A stretch of 64,000 nucleotides of DNA from Pseudomonas paraglycinae. GTDB lineage: Bacteria; Pseudomonadota; Gammaproteobacteria; Pseudomonadales; Pseudomonadaceae. The stretch lies in contig NZ_BQHR01000005.1 in assembly GCF_021601625.1 (NCBI RefSeq), forward strand, positions 248,001 to 312,000. The letters are read 5' to 3'. Numbering within the stretch: the first letter of the stretch is position 1; every line of letters begins with the position of its first letter. A program made the translations under genes and the position numbers. This document shows positions 1 to 9,402 of this stretch, piece by piece. Under the pieces are notes generated by a model that was given only the letters and a program-made list of their open reading frames with translations, searched no databases and was not told the origin of the DNA.

Positions 1-689
1 GAAGCACCACTTTCCGGATCGTAGAATTTGGCCGGATTGGACAGCACCACCAGTTTGTCGCCACGGGAGGCGAACAGCAGGGATTTGCCGGCGTTGTAGG
101 TCAGCTGATACAGCGGCACTTCATCGCCGCCGACCTTCAGGGTGCTGAACACGCTCAGTTGCGAATCATCCAGCGCGACTTTCGCCAGCGGCTCCAGCAC
201 CTTGGCCAGCCCGCCGCGATCCATCACCAGCAGGAAATCCTTCAGCCGACCGTCGGCGCCGCGCCACAGCGCCACGTCAGCCGGTTGGTCGAAAAGCTGC
301 TCGATCAGGCTGTCCTGCAGCTTCAGGTCATGCTCGTAGATGATCCGCCGCAGACTGCCGATCAACCCGAGACGGTCGGCGTGGGTTTCGTAATAGAAGA
401 CGAAATCCTCAGTGAGCGTGGCCTTGAGGAACGGCACCGTCAGCAAGTCCTTGGGCAACTGGCTCAGGGAGCGGGTTTCCAGCAGTGCGTCCGGGCGGCT
501 CAAGCCAAGCTTGTCGCTGGCCAGTTCCGCCGGCGGCGCCTTCGGTTTGTGCATCAGCCAGCCGAGCCCGCCCGCCACGCCGGCCACCAGGCACAGCCCG
601 ACCGCCAGCAACGGCCAGCGCCGGGAAGGTTTGGCGGCGAACGCATCGGTAGCCGGGGTCGCAGTGTTATCGCTCATCTTCTCGCTCAT
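1..689 (-). CDS. DUF2138 (YfaA-type) protein, C-terminus cut by window edge
   Basis: The frame is open from an ATG at 689 down to base 1 (229 codons visible) with no stop, so the C-terminal part lies outside the window. One membrane segment lies at about residues 24-46, after a short basic N-terminus, so the protein is anchored in the inner membrane with the bulk in the periplasm. The stretch around LTEDFVFYYE resembles the DUF2138 family (E. coli YfaA). It starts 39 bp after the yfaP-like gene on the same strand, the pairing seen in yfa operons that also carry a large alpha-2-macroglobulin-like protein. The biochemical function is unknown. A second in-frame ATG at 677 is an alternative start. 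Confidence 0.75.
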   Translation of the reverse strand, partial: MSEKMSDNTATPATDAFAAKPSRRWPLLAVGLCLVAGVAGGLGWLMHKPKAPPAELASDKLGLSRPDALLETRSLSQLPKDLLTVPFLKATLTEDFVFYYETHADRLGLIGSLRRIIYEHDLKLQDSLIEQLFDQPADVALWRGADGRLKDFLLVMDRGGLAKVLEPLAKVALDDSQLSVFSTLKVGGDEVPLYQLTYNAGKSLLFASRGDKLVVLSNPAKFYDPESGA

Positions 690-728
690 GTTCCCAAAGC
701 TCGGCAGTTCATCCGTGGTGCGGGATGC

Positions 729-1520
729 TTAATAGTTGAAAGTCTTGACCAGCAGCAGATCACCGATGGCCCGCAGGGGTACGATGAACGTTTCGCGTTT
801 TTCGTCGACGGTGTTTTCGTTCAGCACCAGGGTGATCTGCGAGGTGATGACCTCGTTCTGGTTGCTGGTCTCCTCGAAGTTATAGCCGCCGTTGCCGAAG
901 TTGCCCCAATAGTTGACGTAAACCAGATAGGTGCCGTGCAACGGCGCGGTCATGGTGAACATTTCCGGGCCAGGGCCATCGACGCCGTCCGGATCGAGGC
1001 CACCACCGTTGCTCATCGCCGGACGCGCCCAGAAGGCATGCTGGCCGTCAGGCGTAATGACGTGCAGGTCGAGTTCGGCTTTAGGGTCGTCCCAACCGAG
1101 CACCACGCGGATCCGCGCCGGCGTGCGCAGGTTGTTGGCTTCGTAGAATTGAACGCGCTTGAGCGACTGGCCGTCGGCGCTGATCACCTCGACGCTGTTG
1201 GAACCGGCGCCGAACGCATACGGCCGGGCGAAACGGCCCTGGTCGTCGGTGTACAGATTCAGTGGATTGCCATTCACCGCCAGGCTGTGCGGCGGACGTA
1301 AATGGCCGATCGCCTTGAGCTGGCCTTCAATCATCGTGCGATTGCGCTGGATGCCGCGATCGATCGGCGGCGTGGGATAGGCGACTTGCGGGTTTTCCGT
1401 GCGATCGAGCAGCCCGTGATAGCGCCAGCCGCCCACCGGCTCCGACAGCTCCGCGCTCGGCGCCGCCAGCAGCGCGGGTGCGCAGGCCAACCCGATCAGC
1501 AGCAAAAGAAGTGAACGCAT
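729..1520 (-). CDS. yfaP: YfaP family protein (DUF2135), exported
   Basis: A 263-aa protein with a clear signal peptide (residues 1-19, cut near LLA-A). The central and C-terminal part has the DUF2135 signature: VVLGWDDPKAELDLHVITPDG, then an acidic GGGLDPDGVDGPGPE loop and a YLVYVNYWGN strand. Families of this type are periplasmic and linked to alpha-2-macroglobulin-like (YfaS) systems, thought to trap proteases and guard the envelope. It is the first visible gene of a minus-strand operon with the DUF2138 gene downstream. The start at 1520 is the only ATG that keeps the full signal peptide. The role in the cell is inferred from family context only. Confidence 0.85.
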   Translation of the reverse strand: MRSLLLLLIGLACAPALLAAPSAELSEPVGGWRYHGLLDRTENPQVAYPTPPIDRGIQRNRTMIEGQLKAIGHLRPPHSLAVNGNPLNLYTDDQGRFARPYAFGAGSNSVEVISADGQSLKRVQFYEANNLRTPARIRVVLGWDDPKAELDLHVITPDGQHAFWARPAMSNGGGLDPDGVDGPGPEMFTMTAPLHGTYLVYVNYWGNFGNGGYNFEETSNQNEVITSQITLVLNENTVDEKRETFIVPLRAIGDLLLVKTFNY

Positions 1521-1713
1521 GTGATGCCTCCTGCCATGCCTGAACGAAACCTTGCACCCGATCCTCGGTACTTCACAGCGGTGAAAACTGCGTTTCGTCT
1601 GAAAGACCCGTGACTGTCGGGTCGTAGAAGGCGCGAAGGTTAGCGATTCGGCAGTTTTTTAACAATCGGATACATCTGGATTTGCGGTGGGAATCACGGC
1701 GACCAGTGGACGA

Positions 1714-1776
1714 TGAGCCGATTAGGCGTCATATTCGGCTCACGAAATGAGCCGAATAGCGTTTCCAATCGGCTCA
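1714..1776. promoter_or_regulatory. Two tandem 29-bp dyads: probable operator of the fic gene
   Basis: Four copies of TGAGCCGAWT occur in alternating orientation. TGAGCCGATTA lies at 1714-1724, its reversed form TATTCGGCTCA at 1732-1742, TGAGCCGAATA at 1748-1758 and CAATCGGCTCA at 1766-1776. They form two dyads of exactly 29 bp (1714-1742 and 1748-1776) separated by 5 bp. The inner pair also makes a perfect stem. The array ends 21 bp before the chosen start codon of the Fic protein, whose C-terminus looks like a winged helix, so autoregulation is a reasonable inference. Confidence 0.7.
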
Positions 1777-1797
1777 CGCACTCAGGATCAGCAATTA

Positions 1798-2943
1798 ATG
1801 GCGACTCACTGGATCTGGCAGCAGCCTGATTGGCCGGACTTCAACTGGCAGGCGGAATGCCTGGCACCGTTGTTGCGCGAGTGTGTTCAGGCACAAGGTC
1901 AATTGATGGGCATGGCGGGATCGGTGAGCCATTCACTGAGCGCGCAGACAGAGCTGGACGCTTTGCTGCAAAACATCGTGACCTCCTCGGCCATCGAGGG
2001 GGAGCAGTTGAATGTTGAATCCGTGCGCTCTTCATTGGCACGACGTCTGGGGCTGGAATCACCGGATGGCGACAACGTCAGCAAGCGCAGCGAGGGGCTG
2101 GCGCAACTGATGCTCGATGCCACTCAACGTTTTGCCGAACCGCTGACGCTGGAACGATTGCTGGAATGGCATTCATGGCTGTTTCCAGAACAGGAGAGTG
2201 GTTTCCTTTCGCGAGCAATCAATGTCGGCGCTCTACGCGGCGATGAGCCAATGCAGGTGGTTTCCGGGCGAATCGACCGCCCGACCGTGCATTTCGAGGC
2301 GCCACCGCGACAAGGGCTTGAGCGACAACTCGACAGTTTTCTCAAGTGGTTCGACGCCAGTCAGCACCAGGCAGGCCTCGATCCTTTACTGCGGGCAGGC
2401 ATCGCGCACTTCTGGTTCGTCACCTTGCACCCGTTCGATGACGGCAACGGCCGTCTTACCCGCACGCTCACCGATCTGGCACTGGCTCAGGGCGAAGCGC
2501 AGGCGATTCGTTTTTATGCGATGTCCGCCAGCATTCTCGACGACCGCGCGGGCTATTACCGGATTCTCGAATCCAGCCAGAAAGCCACGCTGGACATCAC
2601 CGACTGGCTCGCATGGTTCCTGCAAACCCTGCTGCGCAGCCTGCAACAGGCCATTGCGCGGATTGAAAGTGTGTTGGGAAAATCACGCTTCTGGCAGGCG
2701 CACCGGGAATCCGGGCTGTCGGCGGAGCAGATCAAAGTGCTCAATCGTTTGCTCGACGGTGGTGAGCGCGGTTTCGAGCACGGTATCAGCGCAGCGCAAT
2801 ACCAGAGTGTGGCCAAGGTCTCCAAAGCCACGGCCACCCGACATCTGGCGGAACTGCTGGAAAAGGGCTGCCTGCAACGTCTTCCGGGCGGCGGACGCAG
2901 CACTCGGTATCAGATTCAATATCCTGGCGAATTGACCGACTGA
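1798..2943 (+). CDS. Fic family protein with DUF4172 N-terminus and C-terminal winged helix
   Basis: A 381-aa Fic enzyme, expected to transfer a nucleotide (usually AMP) to target hydroxyls. The Fic core HPFDDGNGRLTR lies at residues 211-222, with H211 as the catalytic base and the full Mg/phosphate-binding set. An inhibitory-helix motif of the (S/T)xxxE(G/N) form, S-S-A-I-E-G at residues 63-68, precedes it, making this a class II, self-inhibited Fic. Residues from about 320 on (SKATATRHLAELLEKG) look like a winged helix, suggesting DNA binding. I chose ATG 1798 because AGGA lies upstream and because the earlier ATG at 1747 falls inside the repeat array. No antitoxin gene is adjacent. The target is unknown. 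Confidence 0.88.
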   Translation: MATHWIWQQPDWPDFNWQAECLAPLLRECVQAQGQLMGMAGSVSHSLSAQTELDALLQNIVTSSAIEGEQLNVESVRSSLARRLGLESPDGDNVSKRSEGLAQLMLDATQRFAEPLTLERLLEWHSWLFPEQESGFLSRAINVGALRGDEPMQVVSGRIDRPTVHFEAPPRQGLERQLDSFLKWFDASQHQAGLDPLLRAGIAHFWFVTLHPFDDGNGRLTRTLTDLALAQGEAQAIRFYAMSASILDDRAGYYRILESSQKATLDITDWLAWFLQTLLRSLQQAIARIESVLGKSRFWQAHRESGLSAEQIKVLNRLLDGGERGFEHGISAAQYQSVAKVSKATATRHLAELLEKGCLQRLPGGGRSTRYQIQYPGELTD

Positions 2944-3031
2944 CACCCTTGTCCGTCGGCCCGCTCATTTGCCCATACCCCCCCTATCTGCTAGTGTCGC
3001 GCCGGTTTAACGTCAACCGGAATTAGCCGCC

Positions 3032-3274
3032 ATGGCCCGCAAAAAAGCTGCACTGGATTTCGAACAGTCCCTCGCCGACCTGCAAACGCTGGTGGAGCGT
3101 CTGGAGAACGGTGAATTGTCGCTGGAAGACTCGCTGACCGCTTTCGAGCAGGGCATCGGCCTGACCCGTGACTGCCAGGCGGCGCTGGCCCAGGCCGAGC
3201 AGAAGGTCCAGGTGTTGCTGGAGCGCGATGGCGAACTCGCCGAGGAACCCTTCGACGCGGATCAGCCAGAATGA
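3032..3274 (+). CDS. xseB: Exodeoxyribonuclease VII small subunit
   Basis: An 80-aa acidic helical protein of normal XseB length. The [19 protein letters not shown] region is characteristic of the subunit that packs along XseA to form exonuclease VII, which degrades single-stranded DNA in both directions. Its TGA overlaps the ATG of ispA (ATGA at 3271-3274), so the two are translationally coupled. The xseB-ispA-dxs order is common in gammaproteobacteria. The large subunit gene is not in this window. Confidence 0.95.
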   Translation: MARKKAALDFEQSLADLQTLVERLENGELSLEDSLTAFEQGIGLTRDCQAALAQAEQKVQVLLERDGELAEEPFDADQPE

Positions 3275-4158
3275 TTGCAGCGTATTCGGCGACCAGCCAG
3301 GCGCGCGTTAACGCGGCACTGGAAACCCTGTTCAACGCCCCGCTGCCAGAACTGGCGCGGCTTTACGAAGCCATGCGCTACAGCGTGATGAACGGCGGAA
3401 AACGCGTGCGTCCGCTGCTGGCCTACGCGGCATGCGAAGCCCTTGGCGGCAAGGCCGAACAGGCCAACGGCGCGGCGTGTGCGGTTGAGCTGATCCACGC
3501 GTATTCCCTGGTGCACGACGATTTGCCGGCGATGGACGACGACGATCTGCGTCGCGGCCAGCCAACCACCCACAAGAAATTCGACGAAGCCTGCGCGATT
3601 CTGGCCGGCGATGGTTTGCAGAGCCTGGCGTTCAGCGCCCTGCTCGACCCGCGCCTGAGCGACCTGAGCGCGGACATCCGCCTGCAACAGGTTACGGCGC
3701 TGGCGCACGCGGCGGGCCCGGCGGGCATGGTCGGCGGTCAGGCCATCGACCTCGGTTCGGTCGGCCTCAAGCTCGACCAGAAAGCGCTGGAACAGATGCA
3801 CCGGCACAAGACCGGCGCGCTGATCGAAGTCAGCGTCAAGCTCGGCGCCCTGGCCAGCGGCCGTGCCGAGAAGGATGAACTCAAGTCCCTGCAGACTTAT
3901 GCACAGGCCATCGGTCTGGCATTCCAGGTCCAGGACGACATCCTCGACGTCGAAAGCGATACCGAAACCCTCGGCAAGCGCCAGGGCGCCGACATCGCCC
4001 GCGACAAGCCGACCTACCCGGCCCTGCTCGGCCTCGACGCCGCCAAGACCTATGCGCTGGAGCTGCGCGATCAGGCCCTGCACGCGCTGCGACCGTTTGA
4101 CGCGGCTGCCGAGCCGTTGCGCGATCTGGCCCGGTATATCGTCGATCGGCGTAACTGA
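3271..4158 (+). CDS. ispA: (2E,6E)-farnesyl diphosphate synthase
   Basis: A 295-aa cytosolic trans-prenyltransferase that condenses DMAPP and GPP with IPP to make FPP for quinones and undecaprenyl carrier. The first aspartate-rich motif [15 protein letters not shown] begins at about residue 82 and the second, QVQDDILD, lies near 220. The [10 protein letters not shown] motif that helps bind IPP is at 41-50. It is coupled to xseB by a 4-nt overlap and followed 91 bp later by dxs, which supplies the upstream pathway (MEP). Length and motifs are normal. Confidence 0.96.
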   Translation: MIAAYSATSQARVNAALETLFNAPLPELARLYEAMRYSVMNGGKRVRPLLAYAACEALGGKAEQANGAACAVELIHAYSLVHDDLPAMDDDDLRRGQPTTHKKFDEACAILAGDGLQSLAFSALLDPRLSDLSADIRLQQVTALAHAAGPAGMVGGQAIDLGSVGLKLDQKALEQMHRHKTGALIEVSVKLGALASGRAEKDELKSLQTYAQAIGLAFQVQDDILDVESDTETLGKRQGADIARDKPTYPALLGLDAAKTYALELRDQALHALRPFDAAAEPLRDLARYIVDRRN

Positions 4159-4249
4159 AGGCTAATCAGCCAAAAAAGACCAACGCGTGGGCAGGGGGCG
4201 ATGCATCAGGTAAACTGCCGCATCTTTTATACCTATAACGATTCGCCTG

Positions 4250-6148
4250 ATGCCCACGACGTTTCATGAGATTCCCCGCAAGCGCCCGACCACGCCCCTG
4301 CTCGACCGCGCTAACACGCCGGACGGCCTGCGCCGGTTAGGCGAAGCCGAGCTGGAAACCCTGGCTGATGAGTTGCGCCTGGAATTGCTCTACACGGTCG
4401 GCCAGACCGGTGGGCATTTCGGTGCCGGCCTGGGCGTCATCGAGCTGACCATCGCGTTGCATTACGTCTTCGACACCCCGGACGACCGGTTGGTGTGGGA
4501 CGTCGGTCATCAGGCCTATCCGCACAAGATCCTCACCGGTCGTCGCGAGCGCATGGAATCCTTGCGCCAGAAGGACGGCATCGCGGCTTTCCCGCGCCGT
4601 TCCGAGAGCGAGTACGACACCTTCGGCGTCGGTCACTCCAGCACCTCGATCAGTGCCGCGCTGGGCATGGCCATCGCCGCCCGCCTGCAGAACAGCGATC
4701 GCAAGGCGATTGCGGTGATCGGCGACGGCGCACTGACCGCCGGCATGGCGTTCGAGGCGCTGAACCACGCGCCGGAAGTCGACGCCAACATGCTGGTGAT
4801 CCTCAACGACAACGACATGTCGATCTCGCGCAACGTCGGCGGGCTGTCGAACTATCTGGCGAAGATCCTTTCCAGCCGCACTTACGCGAGCATGCGTGAA
4901 GGCAGCAAGAAAGTGCTGTCGCGCTTGCCCGGCGCCTGGGAAATCGCCCGTCGCACCGAAGAATACGCCAAGGGCATGCTGGTTCCCGGCACCCTGTTCG
5001 AAGAACTGGGCTGGAACTACATCGGCCCGATCGACGGCCACGACCTGCCGACCCTGATCGCCACCTTGCGCAACATGCGCGATCTGAAAGGCCCGCAATT
5101 CCTGCACATCGTCACCAAGAAAGGCAAAGGCTTCGCCCCGGCGGAAGTCGACCCGATCGGTTACCACGCCATCACCAAGCTCGAACCGCTGGACGCCCCG
5201 GCCGCTGCGCCGAAAAAGGCCGGCGGGCCGAAGTATTCCGGCGTGTTCGGTGAATGGCTGTGCGACATGGCCGCTGCCGACCCGCGTCTGGTGGGCATTA
5301 CCCCGGCGATGAAGGAAGGCTCGGACCTGGTGGCGTTCAGCGAACGCTTCCCGCTGCGCTACTTCGACGTGGCAATTGCCGAGCAACACGCCGTGACACT
5401 CGCCGCCGGCATGGCCTGCGAAGGCGCGAAACCGGTGGTGGCGATCTACTCGACATTCCTGCAACGCGGTTACGACCAGTTGGTGCATGACGTCGCGGTG
5501 CAGAACCTCGACGTGCTGTTCGCCATCGACCGCGCCGGTCTGGTGGGCGAAGACGGCCCGACTCACGCCGGCAGTTTCGATCTGTCGTTCCTGCGTTGCA
5601 TCCCGGGCATGGTCATCATGACCCCGAGCGATGAAAACGAACTGCGCAAGATGCTCACCACCGGCCACCTGTACAACGGCCCGGCGGCGGTGCGTTATCC
5701 ACGCGGTACCGGCCCGAACGCGACCATCGAGAAAGACCTCGAACCGATCGAGATCGGCAAGGGCGTGGTGCGTCGTCAGGGCAGCAAGGTCGCCCTGCTG
5801 GTGTTCGGCGTGCAAATGGCCGAAGCCCTGAAAGTCGCCGAGACGCTGGACGCGACCGTGGTCGACATGCGTTTCGTCAAACCGATGGACGAAGCGCTGG
5901 TACGCGAGATCGCCAACAGCCACGACCTGCTGGTGACCATCGAAGAGAACGCGATCATGGGCGGTGCCGGTGGCGCGGTCAGCGAGTTCCTCGCCCGCGA
6001 GAACATCCTCAAGTCGGTGCTGCACCTGGGCTTGCCGGACGTTTACGTCGAGCACGCCAAGCCGGCGCAGATGCTGGCCGAGTGCGGGCTGGATGAAGTA
6101 GGGATCGAAGCGGCGGTGCGTGAGCGCCTGACTCTGCTCAACAAGTAA
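4250..6148 (+). CDS. dxs: 1-deoxy-D-xylulose-5-phosphate synthase
   Basis: A 632-aa thiamine-diphosphate enzyme that joins pyruvate and glyceraldehyde 3-phosphate in the first step of the MEP isoprenoid pathway, with a side role in thiamine and pyridoxal synthesis. The ThDP/Mg motif [18 protein letters not shown] is present, followed by the conserved LNDNDMSIS. The transketolase pyrimidine domain carries [15 protein letters not shown]. Sited directly after ispA, it links early and late isoprenoid steps. The start at 4250 (MPTTFHEIP) agrees with family length. Confidence 0.97.
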   Translation: MPTTFHEIPRKRPTTPLLDRANTPDGLRRLGEAELETLADELRLELLYTVGQTGGHFGAGLGVIELTIALHYVFDTPDDRLVWDVGHQAYPHKILTGRRERMESLRQKDGIAAFPRRSESEYDTFGVGHSSTSISAALGMAIAARLQNSDRKAIAVIGDGALTAGMAFEALNHAPEVDANMLVILNDNDMSISRNVGGLSNYLAKILSSRTYASMREGSKKVLSRLPGAWEIARRTEEYAKGMLVPGTLFEELGWNYIGPIDGHDLPTLIATLRNMRDLKGPQFLHIVTKKGKGFAPAEVDPIGYHAITKLEPLDAPAAAPKKAGGPKYSGVFGEWLCDMAAADPRLVGITPAMKEGSDLVAFSERFPLRYFDVAIAEQHAVTLAAGMACEGAKPVVAIYSTFLQRGYDQLVHDVAVQNLDVLFAIDRAGLVGEDGPTHAGSFDLSFLRCIPGMVIMTPSDENELRKMLTTGHLYNGPAAVRYPRGTGPNATIEKDLEPIEIGKGVVRRQGSKVALLVFGVQMAEALKVAETLDATVVDMRFVKPMDEALVREIANSHDLLVTIEENAIMGGAGGAVSEFLARENILKSVLHLGLPDVYVEHAKPAQMLAECGLDEVGIEAAVRERLTLLNK

Positions 6149-6157
6149 TCACCATCC

Positions 6158-6249
6158 CTGTGGGAGCGGGCTTGCCCGCGATGAGGTCGGCACAGTCAAC
6201 ATTGATGTTGGATGTACCGACGCCATCGCGGGCAAGCCCGCTCCCACAG
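6158..6249. repeat. REPIN: inverted pair of Pseudomonas REP sequences
   Basis: CTGTGGGAGCGGGCTTGCCC begins at 6158, and its reverse complement ends at 6249, with about 40 bp between the arms. Each arm has its own GCGGGCTTGCCCGC hairpin. This is the typical REP doublet of fluorescens-group genomes, mobilised by RAYT transposases encoded elsewhere. It fills most of the gap between dxs and the TonB receptor and may act as a transcription barrier or mRNA-stabilising hairpin. Confidence 0.92.
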
Positions 6250-6302
6250 TGTTTTGTGTCGCTGGAAATCTAGTGCACACCAGAAATACCAACGGAATAC
6301 CG

Positions 6303-8186
6303 ATGAACCTCTCGCGCCTCGCCCTGCCCCTCCTGCTGCTGCCCTCCGCCAACGCCCTCGCTGACAATTTCGAACGCGATCAGGCCCTGAAGCTGCCGGA
6401 CATGCTGATCAGCGCCAACCGTCAGGTCGAAGCACGCAACGACAGCAGCGCCGCCAACACCGTGTTCACCCGCGAAGACATCGAGCGTCTGCAACCGCGC
6501 AGCGTCACCGATCTGCTGCAGCGGGTGCCGGGCGTGCAAGTCGCGCAAACCGGCGGACGTGGCAGCCTCCCGGGGATCTACATTCGTGGTACGCAATCGG
6601 CGCAGAGCCTGGTGCTGGTCGACGGCCAGCGCATCGGCAATTCCACCTCCGGCGACAGCAACCTGCAACACCTCAACATCGAGCAGATCGAGCGCGTGGA
6701 AGTGCTGCGCGGTTCACGTTCGGTGATTTACGGTAGCGATGCAATTGGCGGGGTGATTCAGATCTTCACCCGGCGCGGCGGCGAACAAGGCTTGCAGCCG
6801 CGGATGCATGTCGGATTCGGCAGCAACCAGACCTGGGAACGCAGTATTGGCCTCTCCGGCGGAGACGAGAAAACCCGCTTCAACCTCGGCGCCAGCCTCG
6901 ATGAAACCGCCGGCCTCGACCGCACCCATGAGTCCTACCCCAGCGACAGCGATCACGATGCCTACCGCAACAAATCCATCAGCCTGAGCCTCAGCCATGC
7001 GCTGACCGATGACATCGAAGTCGGCGCCAATCTGCTGGATAACAGGGGCAAAAGCGAGTTCGACAGTCCATGGGGACGTTACGTTGAAGCAACCGACCGA
7101 TCCTATGAAGAGCAACCTTACAGCGATTTCACCGTCAGCAGTTTCAGCAGCTACATCGATGCGCGGATCAACGAGCGCTGGAGGTCGCGCCTGGAACTCG
7201 GCCACAGCGAAAATCGTGAAAAAACCTTCGACAAGCTCAGCGATGAACGCTCGGTGTTCAACACCTACCGTGATTCGGTGACCTGGCAGAACGACCTGAC
7301 CCTCGATGCGCGCAACAGCCTGATCCTTGGTGGCGACTGGTACGAAGACCGGATCAACAGCAGCACCGCGTTCGACGAAGACGGTCGCTGGAACCGCGCC
7401 GCATTTATCCAGCATCGTTATCAGGCCGACAGCTTCTCCACCGAACTGGGCCTGCGTCGCGATGACAACCAGCAGTTCGGCGGTCAGAACAGCTGGAGCG
7501 GCACGCTGACGTTGCCGGTCAATCCCGACAACGATCTGCTCTTGAGCTACAGCGAAGGCTTCCGTGCCCCTACTTTCAACGACCTGTACTACCCCAAGTA
7601 CAGCAATCCGGATCTGAAACCGGAAACCTCCAAAAGCTATGAGTTGCAGTGGCGCAGCCAGTTGACTGACAGCAGCCGTCTAGAGGCGTCGATTTATCGT
7701 ACAGATCTGAAGGACGCCATTATCGCCGCTGACGGTAACCCTCCAGAGAACGTCGCCTCGGCGCGAATCAACGGCTTCGAAGCAGCGCTGAAACAGGAGC
7801 TGTTCGGCTGGCAGAGCAACCTCGGCGTGGCGATCATCGATCCCCGCGACCGCGACACCGGCCACACTTTGGCACGGCGTGCCCGTCGCACCCTGAGCTG
7901 GGATCTGGATCGACAGTTCGATCGCCTTGGCCTCGGCGCCAGTTGGCAGGCCGTCAGCAGCAGTTATGACGATCTGAACAATCAGCAACCATTGGGCGGT
8001 TATGCACTGCTCGGATTGCGCAGCAGCTGGGCGCTGAACCGAGAGATCAAACTGGATTTCAAGGTCGACAACCTGCTGGACAAGGGTTACAGCCGGGCGC
8101 TGTACAGCCATGACGGCAGTCAGTTTGGCTATCGCGAGGAAGGTCGGGCGTTCATGTTCGGCGTGACCTGGACGCCGCAGCTCTAA
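6303..8186 (+). CDS. btuB: TonB-dependent outer-membrane receptor, BtuB (vitamin B12) type
   Basis: A 627-aa outer-membrane barrel. A signal peptide covers residues 1-19 (ANALA-D). A TonB-box-like stretch, DMLISANR, follows, then the plug domain (VTDLLQRVPGVQVAQTGGRG, IRGTQSAQSLVLVDGQRIG) and a beta barrel. The overall pattern is that of BtuB, which imports cobalamin. The facing BtuF-like gene supports this. I moved the start to ATG 6303, since upstream codons fall in the REPIN. The stop overlaps the convergent gene by 4 nt. No cobalamin riboswitch fits in the 154-bp upstream gap. A different corrinoid or other ligand is possible. Confidence 0.85.
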   Translation: MNLSRLALPLLLLPSANALADNFERDQALKLPDMLISANRQVEARNDSSAANTVFTREDIERLQPRSVTDLLQRVPGVQVAQTGGRGSLPGIYIRGTQSAQSLVLVDGQRIGNSTSGDSNLQHLNIEQIERVEVLRGSRSVIYGSDAIGGVIQIFTRRGGEQGLQPRMHVGFGSNQTWERSIGLSGGDEKTRFNLGASLDETAGLDRTHESYPSDSDHDAYRNKSISLSLSHALTDDIEVGANLLDNRGKSEFDSPWGRYVEATDRSYEEQPYSDFTVSSFSSYIDARINERWRSRLELGHSENREKTFDKLSDERSVFNTYRDSVTWQNDLTLDARNSLILGGDWYEDRINSSTAFDEDGRWNRAAFIQHRYQADSFSTELGLRRDDNQQFGGQNSWSGTLTLPVNPDNDLLLSYSEGFRAPTFNDLYYPKYSNPDLKPETSKSYELQWRSQLTDSSRLEASIYRTDLKDAIIAADGNPPENVASARINGFEAALKQELFGWQSNLGVAIIDPRDRDTGHTLARRARRTLSWDLDRQFDRLGLGASWQAVSSSYDDLNNQQPLGGYALLGLRSSWALNREIKLDFKVDNLLDKGYSRALYSHDGSQFGYREEGRAFMFGVTWTPQL

Positions 8187-8983
8187 CGATCTGGCGCGAT
8201 CAGCTGGCAGAGCTTGGCGGTCGCCTCGATCATCTGCCCGCTCGGACGCTCAAGGCCTTTATCGGTGACCAGCAGCAATTGCCCGTGCTTGACCGCTGCC
8301 ACTTGTGGCCAGGCGTTCCACGCCTCCAGTTGCGGCTGATCGCCGGCCAGTATCACTTCGGGATCACGCTGTAAAACCGCTTCGATGCTCACCTGTGGCG
8401 CTGGCAGGCTCAGGTCGGCGAACACATTGCGTGCGCCACACACTTCAAGCGCATCGCTGATGATTTGTCCGCCACCGACGGTGTACAGCGGCTTGTCCCA
8501 AACCTGATAGAACACCCGCAGCGGTACTTCGCGGCGGTAGCGCTGGCGCAGCTTATCGAGTTTTTGCCGCAACTCGCTGGCCCGCGCGATCCCACGCTCA
8601 GGACGACCGAGCTGTATCGCGATGCCCTCAATCTGCGCAGTCAGCTGTTCGAGACTGTGAGGCTCGGCAACGAACGTCGGGATGTTCAGGCGCTTGAGCT
8701 GATCACGTTGAGCCGGGCCGACACTGCCGGGCCACAACAGCAACAAGTCAGGCTTGAGGCTGAGCAACCGTTCCATGTCTAGCTGGCCGTAACGGCCCAC
8801 CGAAGGCACGTCCTTGATCGCGGAAGGACGCTCACCGGCATCCAGCACCCCGACCAGCAGGTCGGCCGAACCCAGTTCAACCACGATTTCGGACAGAGAT
8901 GGCGCGAGGCTGACCACCCGCAGGGCGGCCAGCGTTTCACCGCTGACGGCCAGCAGCAGAACCGCCAGCCAGAGACGACGCAT
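8183..8983 (-). CDS. btuF: BtuF-like periplasmic cobalamin-binding protein
   Basis: A 266-aa periplasmic binding protein with a signal peptide at residues 1-20. The fold pattern is that of the helical-backbone metal/corrinoid binders (RVVSLAPSLSEIVVELG, VGRYGQLDMERLLSLKPDLLLLW), closest to BtuF, which hands B12 to the BtuCD permease. No BtuCD genes are adjacent. The ATG at 8983 overlaps the upstream gene's stop as TGATG, which is why I prefer it to the TTG one codon earlier. It converges on btuB with a 4-nt overlap. Haem- or siderophore-binding relatives are an alternative reading. Confidence 0.8.
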   Translation of the reverse strand: MRRLWLAVLLLAVSGETLAALRVVSLAPSLSEIVVELGSADLLVGVLDAGERPSAIKDVPSVGRYGQLDMERLLSLKPDLLLLWPGSVGPAQRDQLKRLNIPTFVAEPHSLEQLTAQIEGIAIQLGRPERGIARASELRQKLDKLRQRYRREVPLRVFYQVWDKPLYTVGGGQIISDALEVCGARNVFADLSLPAPQVSIEAVLQRDPEVILAGDQPQLEAWNAWPQVAAVKHGQLLLVTDKGLERPSGQMIEATAKLCQLIAPDR

Positions 8984-9402
8984 CAAGCGAGTTGACGCGG
9001 GATACGGTAGAGGTAGAACAGCACCGCCGTGGACAGCGCCAGCAACATCAGCGGCACCGCTTCAAGGCCAACGAACACCGCCAGCGCACCAATCCATGCC
9101 GGCAGCGCCGCGACCACGTATGCACTGCGAAGGCAGGCCGCCAGGGCAATCCAGGCAGCGGGCTCTTCAGGAGTATCGAGGGCTTTTTGCGTGGCGATCA
9201 GCGCATGTTTGTAGCGCCCGAAAAACTTCAGGCTGACAAACATCGAGGCCACGCCAGCGATAAAGAAAGGCAGCGCCAGCACCGGCAGAATCGCCTCGCC
9301 CTGGCCGAACACAGCGTTGATCACGAACAGCGGCACCAGCGCCAGCGCCAGGTATTTCCACCAGGCGATCGACAGACGGCGCCGCACTTGCCCGCGGGTC
9401 AC
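8983..9402 (-). CDS. Small inner-membrane protein of unknown function
   Basis: A 139-aa protein with about four hydrophobic segments (near residues 14-28, 30-48, 81-104 and 108-130) separated by a short polar loop ([22 protein letters not shown]). The GTG start at 9402 overlaps the ribA stop as GTGA, so it is translationally coupled to ribA. Its own stop overlaps the btuF-like start. I do not recognise a family with known activity, and nothing shows it is a transporter. Conservation of position next to ribA and a B12-binding gene would be the best clue. Confidence 0.75.
   Translation of the reverse strand: MTRGQVRRRLSIAWWKYLALALVPLFVINAVFGQGEAILPVLALPFFIAGVASMFVSLKFFGRYKHALIATQKALDTPEEPAAWIALAACLRSAYVVAALPAWIGALAVFVGLEAVPLMLLALSTAVLFYLYRIPRQLA

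Noticed and set aside
1747-1797. Longer start for the Fic protein
   Set aside because: The ATG lies inside the dyad array and the extra 17 residues look non-native; ATG 1798 has a ribosome site.
4337-6055. Long open frame antisense to dxs (572 codons)
   Set aside because: High-GC DNA leaves long shadow frames opposite real genes; the translation has no recognisable motifs and dxs is certain.
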